Positions 19,088 to 28,814 are shown, counted from the stretch's first letter. The stretch is DNA of 64,000 bases from Streptomyces sp. NRRL B-24484 (GCF_000717715.1 NZ_JOAI01000019.1:1-64000), one strand, 5' to 3'. Translations and numbers: made by a program. Notes: generated by a model not told the origin, from the letters alone.

Positions 19088-19687
19088 ATGGGGGACCTCG
19101 TCCTCGTCCGCCACGGCGAGACCGCCTGGACGATCACAGGACAGCACGCAAGCTACACCGATCTGCCGCTGACGCCGGAAGGGGAGCGCCAGGCACGGGG
19201 TCTGGGCGTCGTCCTGTCGGGACTGCATTTCGGCCGGGTCCTCAGCAGCCCGCGCATCCGGGCACGGCAGACCGCCCGGCTCGCGGGCCTCCCCGCTCCT
19301 GAGCTCCGCGACGACCTGCGGGAATGGGACTACGGCTGCTACGAGGGCCTGCGGACCACGAACATCTTCCGGCGGCGGCCGGGGTGGAGCCTGTGGCGCG
19401 ACGGTGCGCCGGCCGAAGGGCCGGGTCGCCCCGGCGAATCCCCGATCCAGGTCGGTGAGCGGGCCGACCGGCTCCTGCGCGACCTGCGGGCGGACCTCGT
19501 CGCCGATCACGGAGACGTGGTCGTCGTCGGGCACGGCCACTTCCTGCGGGTCCTGGCCGTCCGCCACCTGGGTCTGCCGACGGCCTGCGGTGCTGTCTTC
19601 CATCTGGCGCCCGCGGCGGTCGGCCGCCTGGGCACACACCGCGGCCGGCCGGTGGTCCTCGGGTGGAACGACCGGTCCTCGGGTTGA
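19088..19687 (+). CDS. Histidine phosphatase family protein
   Basis: Phosphoglycerate-mutase-like phosphatase acting through a phosphohistidine. The 199-residue protein begins with the catalytic LVRHGETAW, then SSPRIRARQTA and EWDYGCYEG, and a second catalytic histidine in VVVGHGHFLRVLA. ATG 19088 follows GGAGGAAG. Its place 67 bp after the aldolase suggests it belongs to the sugar operon, perhaps removing phosphate from a sugar phosphate; the substrate is unknown. Confidence 0.85.
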   Translation: MGDLVLVRHGETAWTITGQHASYTDLPLTPEGERQARGLGVVLSGLHFGRVLSSPRIRARQTARLAGLPAPELRDDLREWDYGCYEGLRTTNIFRRRPGWSLWRDGAPAEGPGRPGESPIQVGERADRLLRDLRADLVADHGDVVVVGHGHFLRVLAVRHLGLPTACGAVFHLAPAAVGRLGTHRGRPVVLGWNDRSSG

Positions 19688-19953
19688 GCGGCGCGCCGCC
19701 GCGAAGCGGGATCGGACCCGGCGCGCTCCGGGATGCGGTGTCCACCGCAGATCGGCGCCGGGAGTTCCCGATATCAACACGGTCCAACATCTCGGGTCGG
19801 GCCGTCGCCCTGCGGTGAACCGTCAGGCCTGCGACCCCGAACATGCTGGTGAGGCGATTCCACGGGCCTGCTGGAGTGCCACTCTGCCATGATCGCGACG
19901 TCCAATGTGCTGATCGATCGTCACCTTGGGTCCTGGAAAAGCCAAATGAAGTT

Positions 19954-20001
19954 GTGTGATTGTGTTGACTTGCTGCCACTTTCGCGCAGAATTAATCACA
20001 C
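19954..20001 (+). promoter_or_regulatory. Promoter and flanking inverted repeat of the second alpha-galactosidase
   Basis: A -35 TTGACT (19965-19970) and a -10 CAGAAT (19987-19992) are 16 bases apart. The exact inverted repeat GTGTGATT (19954-19961) / AATCACAC (19994-20001) flanks both elements. This is a strong candidate for a repressor-controlled promoter. The remaining gap 19688-19953 shows nothing else I can support. Confidence 0.6.
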
Positions 20002-20153
20002 CTCGCCGGTGCCGTGGGCCGATCTGCAGATCGGTAGCGCTGGCGCGATCGCGGCGAGGACCATCGGCGCGCGCCCCCGGGCACCGCACGGCTTCCGGTC
20101 GTGCCGTGCCCGCGGGCGACCGTCCGACCTCCCATCCGGAAGGCAGGACTGTC

Positions 20154-21869
20154 ATGACCATGCCCCGAAGGTTGTGGGCGGCCGCCACCGCGGCGCTCGC
20201 CACAGCCACCTCGCTGATGCTTCCCCTGGCTCCGGCCCACGCCGATCCGACCGCCACCAGCCCCAACGGCAACGGCCTGGCCGTGACCCCGCCCATGGGA
20301 TTCAACAACTGGGCCAGGTTCGGGTGTTCGACCGGAAATCCGTACCCGGGCGACACCGGCCCGAGCGAGTCGTTGATCCTCGCCCAGGCGGACGCCCTGG
20401 TGAGCCGCGGCCTCGCGGCCAAGGGCTACACCACCGTCACCATCGACGACTGCTGGATGGCCGGCTCCCGCGACGCCTCGGGAAACCTGGTCGCCAACGC
20501 GAGCACCTTCCCGCACGGCATGGTCTGGCTCGGGCAGCAACTCCATTCCAAGGGACTGAAGTTCGGCATCTACGAGGACATCGGCAGCCACACGTGCGGT
20601 GGCTATCCGGGCAGTTGGAACCACTTCCAGCAGGACGTCGACCTCTTCGCCTCCTGGGCCGTCGACTACATCAAGCTCGACGGCTGCAACATGCCCGCCG
20701 CGTCCAACAGCGCCGCCGGCTACACCACCGCCTACCACGCCTTCGGTGCGGCGATGAAGAACAACGCCTCCCGGCGTGACATGGTCTACTCCGAGTCCTC
20801 GCCCGCCTACTTCTTCATCGGCAGCACCGATCTCAGCGACTGGTACACCGTCATCGACGCCGCGAGCAAGGACGGTCAGCTCTGGCGGGAGGGCTACGAC
20901 GTCCAGATGTTCCATCAGGGCGGCTCCGCCTGGAACAGCGTGCTGACCCAGTACGGCTACAACTGGCCGCTCTCGCGGTACGCCGCGCCCGGCAGCTGGA
21001 ACGACCCCGACTTCCTGGTCACCGGTGACAACCTCACCGACGACGAGTCGCGCAGCCAGATCGCCCTCTGGTCGATGATGGCCGCTCCGCTGATCCTCAG
21101 CACGGACATCACCGCACTGTCCCCGGCCTCGCTCGCCGCGCTGTCCAACAGCGACATCATCGCAGTCGACCAGGACGGCCTCGGCAAGCAGGCTGGCTTG
21201 GTCGCACAGAACGGCAGCACCGACATCCTCGCCAAGCAACTCGCCAACGGTGACCGGGCTGTGGCCGTGCTCAACCGCGGCTCCGCTGCCACCACCGTGA
21301 GCACCTCGCTCGCCGCTGTCGGCTTCACCGGCAGCTGCACCGCCACGGTGAAGAACCTGTGGACCGGCGCCACCTCCACCACCACCGGGACCGTCAGCGC
21401 CACGGTGCCCGCCCACGGCACCGCCATCGTCCGGATCGCGGCGGGCGGCTGCGGCCGGCAGCCCACCGGCGAGGTCGCCGGCATCGGCGGAAAGTGCCTC
21501 GACGACAGCGGCTCGCTCACCGGCGACGGCAATCCCGCCATCCTCTACCACTGCACCGGCAACGCCAACCAGCGCTGGACGCTCCCGGGCGACGGTACCG
21601 TCCGCATCCTCGGCGCGTGCCTGGACGCGGTCTACCGGACGAACGACAGCCGGTACACCGGCTACTGGGCCGCCATCGGCACCTGCGACGGCCGCGCCAC
21701 CGAGAAGTGGACCTACCGGCGCAACGGCAACCTGTCCAACGACGGCCTGCCCGGCCTCTGCCTCGACGACTACGCGGCCCTCACCGACGACGTCAACCCG
21801 GTCATCGTCTACCCCTGCGCCGGCGCCGGCCGCAACGAGGCGAACCAGATCTGGGCGCTGCCCAGCTGA
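20154..21869 (+). CDS. Secreted GH27 alpha-galactosidase with ricin-type C-terminal domain
   Basis: Extracellular alpha-galactosidase. The 571-residue protein has a signal peptide (MTMPRRLWAAATAALATATS to PAHA) and a GH27 barrel with TPPMGFNNWARF, TIDDCWM and the nucleophile in YIKLDGCN (Asp176). A small beta-sandwich comes next (DRAVAVLNRGSAATTVS). The end is a CBM13-like beta-trefoil with GGKCLDDSGS, GACLDAV and GLCLDDYAAL. ATG 20154 follows GGCAGGA; ATG 20160 is an alternative two codons in. It differs clearly from the NPCBM enzyme at 5861, so the island has two distinct GH27 types. It is convergent with the phosphoesterase across a strong terminator. Confidence 0.9.
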   Translation: MTMPRRLWAAATAALATATSLMLPLAPAHADPTATSPNGNGLAVTPPMGFNNWARFGCSTGNPYPGDTGPSESLILAQADALVSRGLAAKGYTTVTIDDCWMAGSRDASGNLVANASTFPHGMVWLGQQLHSKGLKFGIYEDIGSHTCGGYPGSWNHFQQDVDLFASWAVDYIKLDGCNMPAASNSAAGYTTAYHAFGAAMKNNASRRDMVYSESSPAYFFIGSTDLSDWYTVIDAASKDGQLWREGYDVQMFHQGGSAWNSVLTQYGYNWPLSRYAAPGSWNDPDFLVTGDNLTDDESRSQIALWSMMAAPLILSTDITALSPASLAALSNSDIIAVDQDGLGKQAGLVAQNGSTDILAKQLANGDRAVAVLNRGSAATTVSTSLAAVGFTGSCTATVKNLWTGATSTTTGTVSATVPAHGTAIVRIAAGGCGRQPTGEVAGIGGKCLDDSGSLTGDGNPAILYHCTGNANQRWTLPGDGTVRILGACLDAVYRTNDSRYTGYWAAIGTCDGRATEKWTYRRNGNLSNDGLPGLCLDDYAALTDDVNPVIVYPCAGAGRNEANQIWALPS

Positions 21870-21884
21870 ACCGCACCTCCGATC

Positions 21885-21929
21885 GCAGCACGGTGTCCCG
21901 GGGCCGAACGCCCCGGGACACCGTGCTGC
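21885..21929. terminator. Bidirectional terminator, 20-bp perfect stem
   Basis: Arms 21885-21904 and 21910-21929 are exact inverted repeats with a five-base loop. It lies between two convergent genes, 16 nt after the alpha-galactosidase stop. Confidence 0.8.
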
Positions 21930-22060
21930 CGCGTGGTCCTTCCCGTGCACGTCGGCGACCGGGCGGATCAGGCTCGCCGCCCGACGCCCGGTGGGCCCTG
22001 CGGGGTGGATGTCCACAGGGCCCCGTCGTCCGGGTCAGGCTCGCCCGTGCGGGCGTTCGC

Positions 22061-23635
22061 TCAGCCGATGGCCCAGCGCTGCAGGGTGGAACCGGTGTCC
22101 TGCTCCTGAGTGACGAGGGCGCCGTCGGTGGTCGAAGCGGTGGTCAGCGAGAGGTGGCTGTTCTGCGAGACGATCCTGTAGCCGCCGTTGGCGGCGGTGA
22201 TCTCCCAGCGCTGGTTGCTCGTGCCCTTGCAGTACCACTGGATCACCTTGGCCCCGGCCGTGGGGGAGCCGCCGCTGACGTCCAGGCAGAGCTTCGAGGA
22301 GCCGTTGGCGATCTGGTAGCTGCCGTCGGTCTGCCGCGTGAGGACCCACGTCTGGTTGGATCCGCCGTTGACGCCCCAGGTGATCATCTGGGTATTGACG
22401 TCGGGCGAGGCGGCCGGGTCGTCGAGCGCCTTGCCCGAGGTCCGGATGACGCGGGTGCCGGCCAGTGCCGGGCTGACGGTCCAGCTGAGGGAGGCGCTCC
22501 CCGACGGACCCGTGCTGTCGGTGACGGTCACGTTGACGGCGTACGTACCCGTCGTGGTCGGCGCACCGGTGACCAGGCCCGATGAAGGGTTGATCGACAG
22601 GCCGGGCGGGAGGCCGGTCGCCGCCCAGGTCAACGCACCTGTGGCCGTGTCGGTCGCCTGCAGCTGCACCGAGGTCGCAGTCCCGACCGCTCCAGCCTGG
22701 TTGCCCGGGTCGGTCACCGTGACGCTTCCGGCGGTGCCGGTGTTCCAGATGTCGGTGATCGGGGTGGCCTGCGCGGCGGAACCGGCGTACGGCAGGCCGT
22801 ACATGTCCTCGATGGTGCGCAGGACGCCGAAGTGGTCGACGTGTTCGCTGTAGGCGCCCGGCTTCACGGGCTGCCCGTTGACCAGGGTGGCGATCCGGTT
22901 GTTCCCGGCACTGTCGTCCTCGTCGAAGGTGGTGATGAGGACGCTGTTGTGGGTCTTGGCCCACTGGACGTAGGCGTCCAGGTGAGTCCTGAGCCAGGTG
23001 TCACCGGTGGCCACCGAGCAGTTGTGCATGTCGCTGCAGAGGTTCGGCACCACCCAGGAGACGGTGGGCAGCTGGGTGAAGTCGGTGGGGAAGGCGGTGA
23101 ACGGCCTGTTGGCGGCGGCCGGCACGTTGCTGAAGTTGACCCACGGGTTGTGCTTGCGGGCGTAGTTGCCGCTGCTGCAGACCGTGGAGCCGGCAGCGGG
23201 GAGGTCCTCGGAGTAGCCGGCGAAGGTCAGGCCCTTGGCGATCAGCTGGGCGGCCTGGTTGTCGGTGCCGAAGGTGTGCGGGCAGGAGTCGTCCGTGACG
23301 CCCTGGTTGGAGCCGGAGAAGAGGTCCAGGTAGTTCGGCTCGCTGGGGTGCTCGATCGCGAAGGACTGGGTGAGGTTGGCGCCGGAGGAGGCGAGTTGGT
23401 TGAAGTACGGGGCCTGGGAGTTGCCGATGATGGAGGTCTCGGCGGTGTTCTCGAAGACCACGACCACCACGTGGTCGGGGCGCGGTACTCCGGCGGCGGC
23501 AGCGGCGGTGGGGGCGACGGTCGTGGAGGTGATGCCGGCGACCGTGCCGCCCATAAGTCCCAGGGCGGTGAGGCGAGAGACCGAACGGGGGATGCGCAAC
23601 GCGAACTCCTCGGAGAGGCGGATGATGTATTCCAT
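22061..23635 (-). CDS. Secreted phosphoesterase (acid phosphatase/phospholipase C-like) with Ig and CBM13 domains
   Basis: Extracellular phosphoesterase. After a signal peptide comes PDHVVVVVFENTAETSIIG, the start of the alkaline-phosphatase-like fold, with PYFNQLA, IEHPSEPNYLDLFSG, and metal-binding FDEDDSAGNNRIATL and EHVDHFGVLRTIEDM. A putative Ig domain (TVTDPGNQAGAVG to PPGLSINPSSGLVTGAP) and a CBM13 ending STLQRWAIG follow. ATG 23635 gives 524 residues. A TTG at 23599, preceded by GAGGAG at six bases, gives a more normal signal peptide (RIPRSVSRLTALGLMGG) and may be the real start. The CBM13 resembles that of the hexosaminidase at 9653. Confidence 0.85.
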   Translation of the reverse strand: MEYIIRLSEEFALRIPRSVSRLTALGLMGGTVAGITSTTVAPTAAAAAGVPRPDHVVVVVFENTAETSIIGNSQAPYFNQLASSGANLTQSFAIEHPSEPNYLDLFSGSNQGVTDDSCPHTFGTDNQAAQLIAKGLTFAGYSEDLPAAGSTVCSSGNYARKHNPWVNFSNVPAAANRPFTAFPTDFTQLPTVSWVVPNLCSDMHNCSVATGDTWLRTHLDAYVQWAKTHNSVLITTFDEDDSAGNNRIATLVNGQPVKPGAYSEHVDHFGVLRTIEDMYGLPYAGSAAQATPITDIWNTGTAGSVTVTDPGNQAGAVGTATSVQLQATDTATGALTWAATGLPPGLSINPSSGLVTGAPTTTGTYAVNVTVTDSTGPSGSASLSWTVSPALAGTRVIRTSGKALDDPAASPDVNTQMITWGVNGGSNQTWVLTRQTDGSYQIANGSSKLCLDVSGGSPTAGAKVIQWYCKGTSNQRWEITAANGGYRIVSQNSHLSLTTASTTDGALVTQEQDTGSTLQRWAIG

Positions 23636-23978
23636 CGTTCGCCCCGACCTTTCTGTGTGCAAGTGCCCGGAGGTGAAATTCAGGAATAGTCGAAAATTTC
23701 AACAGAGAAGGTAGCTCGCATACGATCCAATTGTGTATGGAATTCCGCCGACGTGTGCTGGCGGACCATTCTATTGTCGGTCTGATTTCGGCACTGCGCT
23801 GCCTGGGCGTGATGAACCGGCGCGTGTTCGGCGATGTGCGGGGCCGAGTGGTGGCGGATTATTGGGGTTCCAGGGGGTGGGCGGGCTCAAGCGGCGGGGC
23901 CTGCGGGCTGAAGGTTTTGTCGGGAGGGCGCTGTCCGTCGGAAGTCAACGGAATCAAAGGGCTTTGAAGGTGATACAG

Positions 23979-24037
23979 GGCCGCGCGATCCGTGGTCAAG
24001 GAAGGGTGGGCGAATCGGGCCCGTTGGCATCAGGTGT
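23979..24037. repeat. Dispersed repeat, copy 2
   Basis: Matches 8397-8466 (GTGGTCAAG, GGCGAATC, GTTGGCATCAGGTG in the same order). It lies in the 1.1-kb gap 23700-24808 between divergent secreted-protein genes, in which I see no gene. Open frames there have no protein-like pattern. Confidence 0.5.
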
Positions 24038-24047
24038 TGGTGTCCGC

Positions 24048-24071
24048 ACGGGATGCGGGCCCGCATCCCGT
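24048..24071. repeat. Perfect 24-bp palindrome
   Basis: The half-site ACGGGATGCGGG is followed directly by its complement with no loop. It starts 11 bases after the dispersed repeat. It could be an operator, a recombination site or an element end. Confidence 0.55.
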
Positions 24072-24808
24072 CCTGCCGAGCAGTGTGCGGGCGCGGTGGG
24101 GAATCTCCGTTGTTCGAGCATGATGTCCTCGGAGTGGCCGTTCCTGGCCGCGTGGTGGCGGCCTGGCTGTCCGGGGCCTCGTCCGGGTGTGCCGCGGCTC
24201 GGTGGCTCGGGGGGCGTTCGGCGGCGCAGTGGGGCGCCGCCGCCGTTGCCGGTGAGGAGACCGAGCGGCTCGAATCAGGTTGTCCGAGGCGGGTCCGAAT
24301 GTCGTTCGCGGATTGCCCGTCAGGGGGTCCAACCTGCTCGCGCCGTCCTTGACCGCACGGGTCCGGCGTGGTGTTCCGCCCATCCCTGCGCACTCATTTC
24401 CCGTGATAATTATCCTGTTCTGACGATTGATCAGATAAAGTTCGCGTGAGTCGTTGACCGCTCTCGGTGGGCTCTGCTTTGCTTCATGGCAGCGACCGGC
24501 ACCAGCTGTCGGAGCGTCGGAATCCCGGTTCGGTCAGCACCTCGGTGACGCTCACCCCCACGCCGGCACGGAACGCTCCTCGCACACCATTCCGCCGCGC
24601 CCCATGTGTTGAACCCTGCCCGGACTCCCCGCCCGTGCAGGAACGGCGCGACGGTCCGACCTGCCGTCCTGACGCGAAGCGCCGGGCCCACGGTCGGACA
24701 CCCCGAAGTTCCGCACCACCGGTGCCTTTCGCTGCCCCTGTCCCACGCAGTGGACCGCCCGCGCCGACCGGCGTCGGGGATCTGCAGGAGAGAGGAACCC
24801 CCCCACAC

Positions 24809-26743
24809 ATGGCTTTCGTCCGAACCGGCACCGCGGCACGCACGGCCCTGACCGGCGTCGCGTCGCTCTCGTTCCTTGCCGGAGCCTTGCTCACCGCCGC
24901 CGCACCCCACGCGGTGGCCGCCACTGCCACGGAGCAGTCGCAGAGCGGCTCCGTCGCCCACTCGAACAACCCCGCCAACCCGAACAGCCCCGCCTACCAG
25001 CACGCCTACCGGCACGGGGTGGTGCCGACGATCCCGCAGCAGGCCATGATGCAGTCCTGGGCGGCCGGCCACCCAACTGTCGACGCCGTGACCGGACCCA
25101 ACACGCTGAAATACGGCGGCGGTGTCCACGGCGTCGGCGTGCAGAGCGGCCACTCCAAGGTGTACCTGGTCTTCTACGGCAACCAGTGGGGGGCGCAGAG
25201 CGTCGACGCCAACGGGAACGCGAAGTTCTCCGGCGACGCGAACGGGGCGGCGGGTGCCGCGCAGCAGATGTTCAAGGGCATCGGCACCGGCAACGAGCTC
25301 TGGTCCGCGGACCTGACCCAGTGGTGCGACGGGCCCAACGTGGCCACCGGCGCGACCAGTTGCCCGGCGAACGCCGCCTTCGTCCCGTACCAGATCGGTG
25401 GCGTGCTGTCCGGCGTGTGGTACGACAACGCGGCCGCGTCGCCCAGTGCCGCGACCGGTCACCAGCTCGGCGTGGAGGCCGTCAGCGCGGCCGCCCACTT
25501 CGGCAACACCACGGCTGCGTCGAACCGTGACGCGTACTACGTGATCCTCTCGCCGCCCGGCGCCAACCCGGACAACTACCTCGACGTCAACCCAGGGTTC
25601 TGTGCCTGGCACGACTGGAACGGCGACACCGACCTGACCGGTGGCGCGGCCGCCTCGCCCTACGGCGACATCGCGTTCAGCAACCAGCCCTACAACATCG
25701 ACCGGGGAGCGGCCTGCGGCGTCGGCGCCGTCAACTCGCCCGGCACACTCGACGGCTGGACGATCACGCTCGGCCACGAGTGGCACGAGACGGTGTCCGA
25801 CCAGTTCCCGTCCGGTGGCTGGACCAACCTCGTCAACGGCCAGAACGAGGAGAACTCGGACGAGTGCGTCTGGCTGCCGCCCGGCACCCCGGGCGGCATG
25901 GCCAACATCACCTTCGGCAGCTTCGGCACCTGGGCCGAGCAGGCCAGCTGGTCCAACGACACCAACTCCTGTGCCATCTCCCACCCGATCGTGGGCGGCG
26001 GCTCGACCGGCAACACCGTGACCGTCACCAACCCGGGCAGCCAGAGCGGCACCGTCGGCACCGCGGCCAGCCTGCAGATCAGCGCCTCCGACTCGGCCTC
26101 CGGCCAGACCCTCACCTACTCGGCCACCGGGCTGCCCGCCGGCCTGTCGATCAACTCCGCCACCGGCCTGATCTCCGGTACGCCCACCGCCGCGGGCACC
26201 TCCTCGGTGACGGTGACGGCCAGGGACATCGCCAACGTCACCGGCAGCACGTCGTTCTCCTGGACGGAGTCCGCCACCGGCGGCGGCTGCACCGCCCGCC
26301 AGCTGCTCGGCAACCCCGGCTTCGAGACCGGCACCGCCGCGCCGTGGACCGCCTCCGCCGACGTCGTCGACAACTCCTCGTCCGAGGCGGCCCACTCCGG
26401 ATCCTGGAAGTCCTGGCTGAACGGCTACGGCTACGCCCACACCGACACCCTGTCGCAGGCCGTCAGCGTCCCGGCCGGCTGCAAGGCGACCCTCACCTTC
26501 TGGCTGCACATCGACACCGCCGAGACCACGACCACCTCGGCCTACGACACGCTGAAGCTCCAGGCCAACAGCACCACCCTCGCCACCTACTCCAACCTCA
26601 ACAAGAACACCGGCTACGCCCGGAAGACCTTCGACCTCTCCGCCTACGCGGGCCAGACCGTCACCCTGAAGTTCACCGGCACCGAGGACTTCTCTTACCA
26701 GACCAGCTTCGTGATCGACGACACCGCCCTGAACGTCTCCTGA
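24809..26743 (+). CDS. Secreted protein with EXORDIUM/protease-like domain, putative Ig domain and C-terminal sandwich
   Basis: A large secreted protein of uncertain function, 644 residues. A signal peptide (to about AVA, residue 37) is followed by a 350-residue domain. That domain has [12 protein letters not shown], a possible metal site in [13 protein letters not shown] and a Cys-rich stretch ([17 protein letters not shown]). This layout recalls EXORDIUM/phosphate-induced-type proteins with HExxE sites. A putative Ig domain ([19 protein letters not shown]) and a galactose-binding-like sandwich ([15 protein letters not shown] to [12 protein letters not shown]) complete it. ATG 24809 follows an AGGAGAGAGGA. 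The Ig domain is homologous to that of the phosphoesterase at 22061. Confidence 0.75.
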   Translation: MAFVRTGTAARTALTGVASLSFLAGALLTAAAPHAVAATATEQSQSGSVAHSNNPANPNSPAYQHAYRHGVVPTIPQQAMMQSWAAGHPTVDAVTGPNTLKYGGGVHGVGVQSGHSKVYLVFYGNQWGAQSVDANGNAKFSGDANGAAGAAQQMFKGIGTGNELWSADLTQWCDGPNVATGATSCPANAAFVPYQIGGVLSGVWYDNAAASPSAATGHQLGVEAVSAAAHFGNTTAASNRDAYYVILSPPGANPDNYLDVNPGFCAWHDWNGDTDLTGGAAASPYGDIAFSNQPYNIDRGAACGVGAVNSPGTLDGWTITLGHEWHETVSDQFPSGGWTNLVNGQNEENSDECVWLPPGTPGGMANITFGSFGTWAEQASWSNDTNSCAISHPIVGGGSTGNTVTVTNPGSQSGTVGTAASLQISASDSASGQTLTYSATGLPAGLSINSATGLISGTPTAAGTSSVTVTARDIANVTGSTSFSWTESATGGGCTARQLLGNPGFETGTAAPWTASADVVDNSSSEAAHSGSWKSWLNGYGYAHTDTLSQAVSVPAGCKATLTFWLHIDTAETTTTSAYDTLKLQANSTTLATYSNLNKNTGYARKTFDLSAYAGQTVTLKFTGTEDFSYQTSFVIDDTALNVS

Positions 26744-27333
26744 CGAAAGGAAACCCGGCGACCGCCGGGGGCAGCCCCCCGGGCCCGCCCCCCGGCGGTC
26801 GTCCGCCTACCCGGTGACTCGCCCTCGCCCTCTCGAATGCGGCCACCGTCGACAACGCCGTCCGCGCCTACGGGCAGAGCATGCTCCCGCGCTCCACCGA
26901 GCCGTGAGGGCCGCGCGCCGGGGCGCAGACTCCGAGCGGTGCCACCGACACCCGCACAGTCAATGGCTCGCTGGATCTCCTTGCGCACCCAGGTGTGCGC
27001 GTACGCCCCGAAGGGCACTACGCGCGCGGGGCCGAAGCGGCCGGCGGCGACCAGGAGGGGTTCGTCGGCGGCGGGGTGGAGGCAAGACGTCGCGGTGGCC
27101 TGCGGTGCGGTGGGGCGTGGGTCCAGGTACTGCCGGAAGGCGAACGGCAAGTAGAGGTCGTCACCGAGATCGACCAGGCAGTCGAAGGCGAGTCCCGGCT
27201 CGTTGTGCTGCAGGAACTCGAGAGTCGCTGAGAGGTCGATGTCGGACAGGCCCGCACGGTGGGCCCGGGCAGTATCGAGGTGGCCCCAGGTCCGATTCCG
27301 GCTGGCCTGAGGCGCCTCATGGTCAGCGGTCAT
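26695..27333 (-). CDS. Hypothetical protein, immunity-protein-like N-terminal half
   Basis: The 212-residue frame starts at ATG 27333. Only the first 130 residues look protein-like: [26 protein letters not shown] recalls the NExGLAxExLxD pattern of MafI-type immunity proteins, followed by [19 protein letters not shown]. The last 70 residues run through the neighbouring terminator and over the end of the convergent gene, and are rich in Gly and Arg. The natural stop was therefore probably lost and the C-terminus is an artefact. The function is not established. Confidence 0.35.
   Translation of the reverse strand: MTADHEAPQASRNRTWGHLDTARAHRAGLSDIDLSATLEFLQHNEPGLAFDCLVDLGDDLYLPFAFRQYLDPRPTAPQATATSCLHPAADEPLLVAAGRFGPARVVPFGAYAHTWVRKEIQRAIDCAGVGGTARSLRPGARPSRLGGAREHALPVGADGVVDGGRIREGEGESPGRRTTAGGRARGAAPGGRRVSFRQETFRAVSSITKLVW
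26759..26801. terminator. Terminator, 13-bp perfect stem
   Basis: Arms 26759-26771 and 26789-26801 pair exactly. The hairpin begins 16 nt after the stop of the secreted Ig-domain protein. Confidence 0.7.
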
Positions 27334-27361
27334 GGCGCCAGTGTTGCTGATGCTTCCGGCG

Positions 27362-27660
27362 GGTTCCGCGACTTTCACCGGCCGTCCGCCCCAGCGGATG
27401 CCTTTCTCACTGCGGATGCGGGCGTGCTCACGGCGCTGGGCGGCCAGGACGTCGGGGTCCGGCCGTAGATTGCGCACCGGCCGCGGTGGAAGTCCGGCAG
27501 CCGTTCGGCGGGCCGCTGCCGGTGGTCGCAGGGCGGGACGTCCCAGGTGAGGTAGGCCGGCCGGTAGTCCGTCCACCGCTGCTCCCACTGGGACCAGACC
27601 GCGCGCCGGGCCGCGCATCGCGGGCAGTCTGCGGGGCAGTCGGCCGCCGCGCACAGCGGC
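27362..27660 (-). pseudogene. Cys-rich hypothetical remnant
   Basis: One frame reads CPADCPRCAARRAVWSQWEQ, then RPAYLTWDVPPCDHRQRP and FHRGRCAI. The neighbouring frame continues DPDVLAAQRREHARIRSEKG. The two together look like one small zinc-containing protein broken by a frameshift near 27470. I do not recognise the family. Confidence 0.25.
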
Positions 27661-27813
27661 GCCGCCGTTGCCGAGCCCGCAGTGTGCCGAGACCTTCCGG
27701 TACGTGTCCGCCGGGTTCTCCCGGCCTCCCGTAAGGGCCCCAGCACCGACAGCAGTCCCTCGTCGTGTGCAGGATGCCCCCCCCACACACACACACTCGC
27801 CTCCAGCGTCAGC

Positions 27814-28590
27814 TCACCCGCCCGAGCCCTCCGGGAGGGCGGCCACCACGAGGGCGACGGCTTCCTCCGGAGTCTCGGTGCGCGCGACCAACTCCCCGCC
27901 TGGGCGCCGCACCCCGTACAGCCGCTCGTCGTGCGGGAACAGGCCGTACCCGACCTGCCCCTCCCAGTGGCCGTACCCGACCTGCCTGTTCTCGGAAGGC
28001 TCGATTCTGGTGGAGAACCATACGTTGAAGTGGCTGGTGATCGGCGTCAGCCTGCGGAGCGCCGGCTGGGCGTACGCCGCCACCAACAGCGCGTGCGTGC
28101 GAGGGGTCCGGCCCCACGACGATGTGTGAAAGCGGTCGAGCTTGACGTGCCACACCAACTCGACTGCGCCGAACGGCTCCTGCTCGTGCGCCAGGGCCCA
28201 CGGGCGGAACCCGATGCCCGGGGCCAGGGCTTTGGTCTCTGTCAGCCCCGCACCGCTGATCCACGCCGCTGTTGCCCTGACCACTTCGGCCGGCTCCGCG
28301 ATCCACCCACCGGCCATGGTCACGCCGTGGCTTTGCAGGCGCATCCAGAAGCCCCCGCACTGCTCGCCGGGCGGATACACCGACAACAGCCGCGAGCCCT
28401 CAGTCTGCTCGTAGGGTGGATACACCGTCACCCGCCGGCCGAGCCCCTCATCGCCATACGCCGCGATGGCCGAAACCTCACTGTCCGGCTCGGGCAGGAC
28501 GACCCCGATGCCCTCCGCCGTACGCCTCAACACCTCCCCGAGCACGCCGTTGACCCACTGACGCTCGCCTGCCCCCGCCTCGAAGCTCAC
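27814..28590 (-). CDS. Hypothetical protein, DUF6193-like
   Basis: A 258-residue soluble protein starting at GTG 28590. It has no signal peptide or membrane segment. Recognisable blocks are GGFWMRLQSHGVTMAGGWIA, EVVRATAAWISG and HALLVAAYAQPALRRLTP, the pattern I associate with DUF6193 proteins of Streptomyces. The match is from memory and unverified. A weak ribosome site precedes the GTG. Its 3' end abuts the remnant at 27362, so it stands alone. Confidence 0.6.
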   Translation of the reverse strand: MSFEAGAGERQWVNGVLGEVLRRTAEGIGVVLPEPDSEVSAIAAYGDEGLGRRVTVYPPYEQTEGSRLLSVYPPGEQCGGFWMRLQSHGVTMAGGWIAEPAEVVRATAAWISGAGLTETKALAPGIGFRPWALAHEQEPFGAVELVWHVKLDRFHTSSWGRTPRTHALLVAAYAQPALRRLTPITSHFNVWFSTRIEPSENRQVGYGHWEGQVGYGLFPHDERLYGVRRPGGELVARTETPEEAVALVVAALPEGSGG

Positions 28591-28814
28591 CCGCTCAGTA
28601 TGCCGCGTGGCAGCGCCCGGTCTACCTGATCAACACATGGGGAGATGGGGGCCGACGATCCCTGTGACGGGAGGCGCAATTGCGGAAAGTCCGGGAACGG
28701 CAGCGTCGCCGGTCCGGGCGGTCGGGGGATGCCCGGCAAGAGCGGCACCGCCGCGGCCCGATGGTGGCCGCTGCGTCCTGGCAGCCGAACCTCCACCAGG
28801 CGGCAGACAACTGA

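Noticed and set aside
23733..24449. A 238-codon plus-strand frame in the intergenic gap
   Set aside because: It has no protein-like pattern, crosses the 24-bp palindrome and dispersed repeat, and lacks a ribosome site.
25774..25806. Calling the 24809 protein a classical zinc metalloprotease
   Set aside because: HEWHE does not fit HExxH spacing and no third ligand is clear, so only a loose EXORDIUM-like label is justified.
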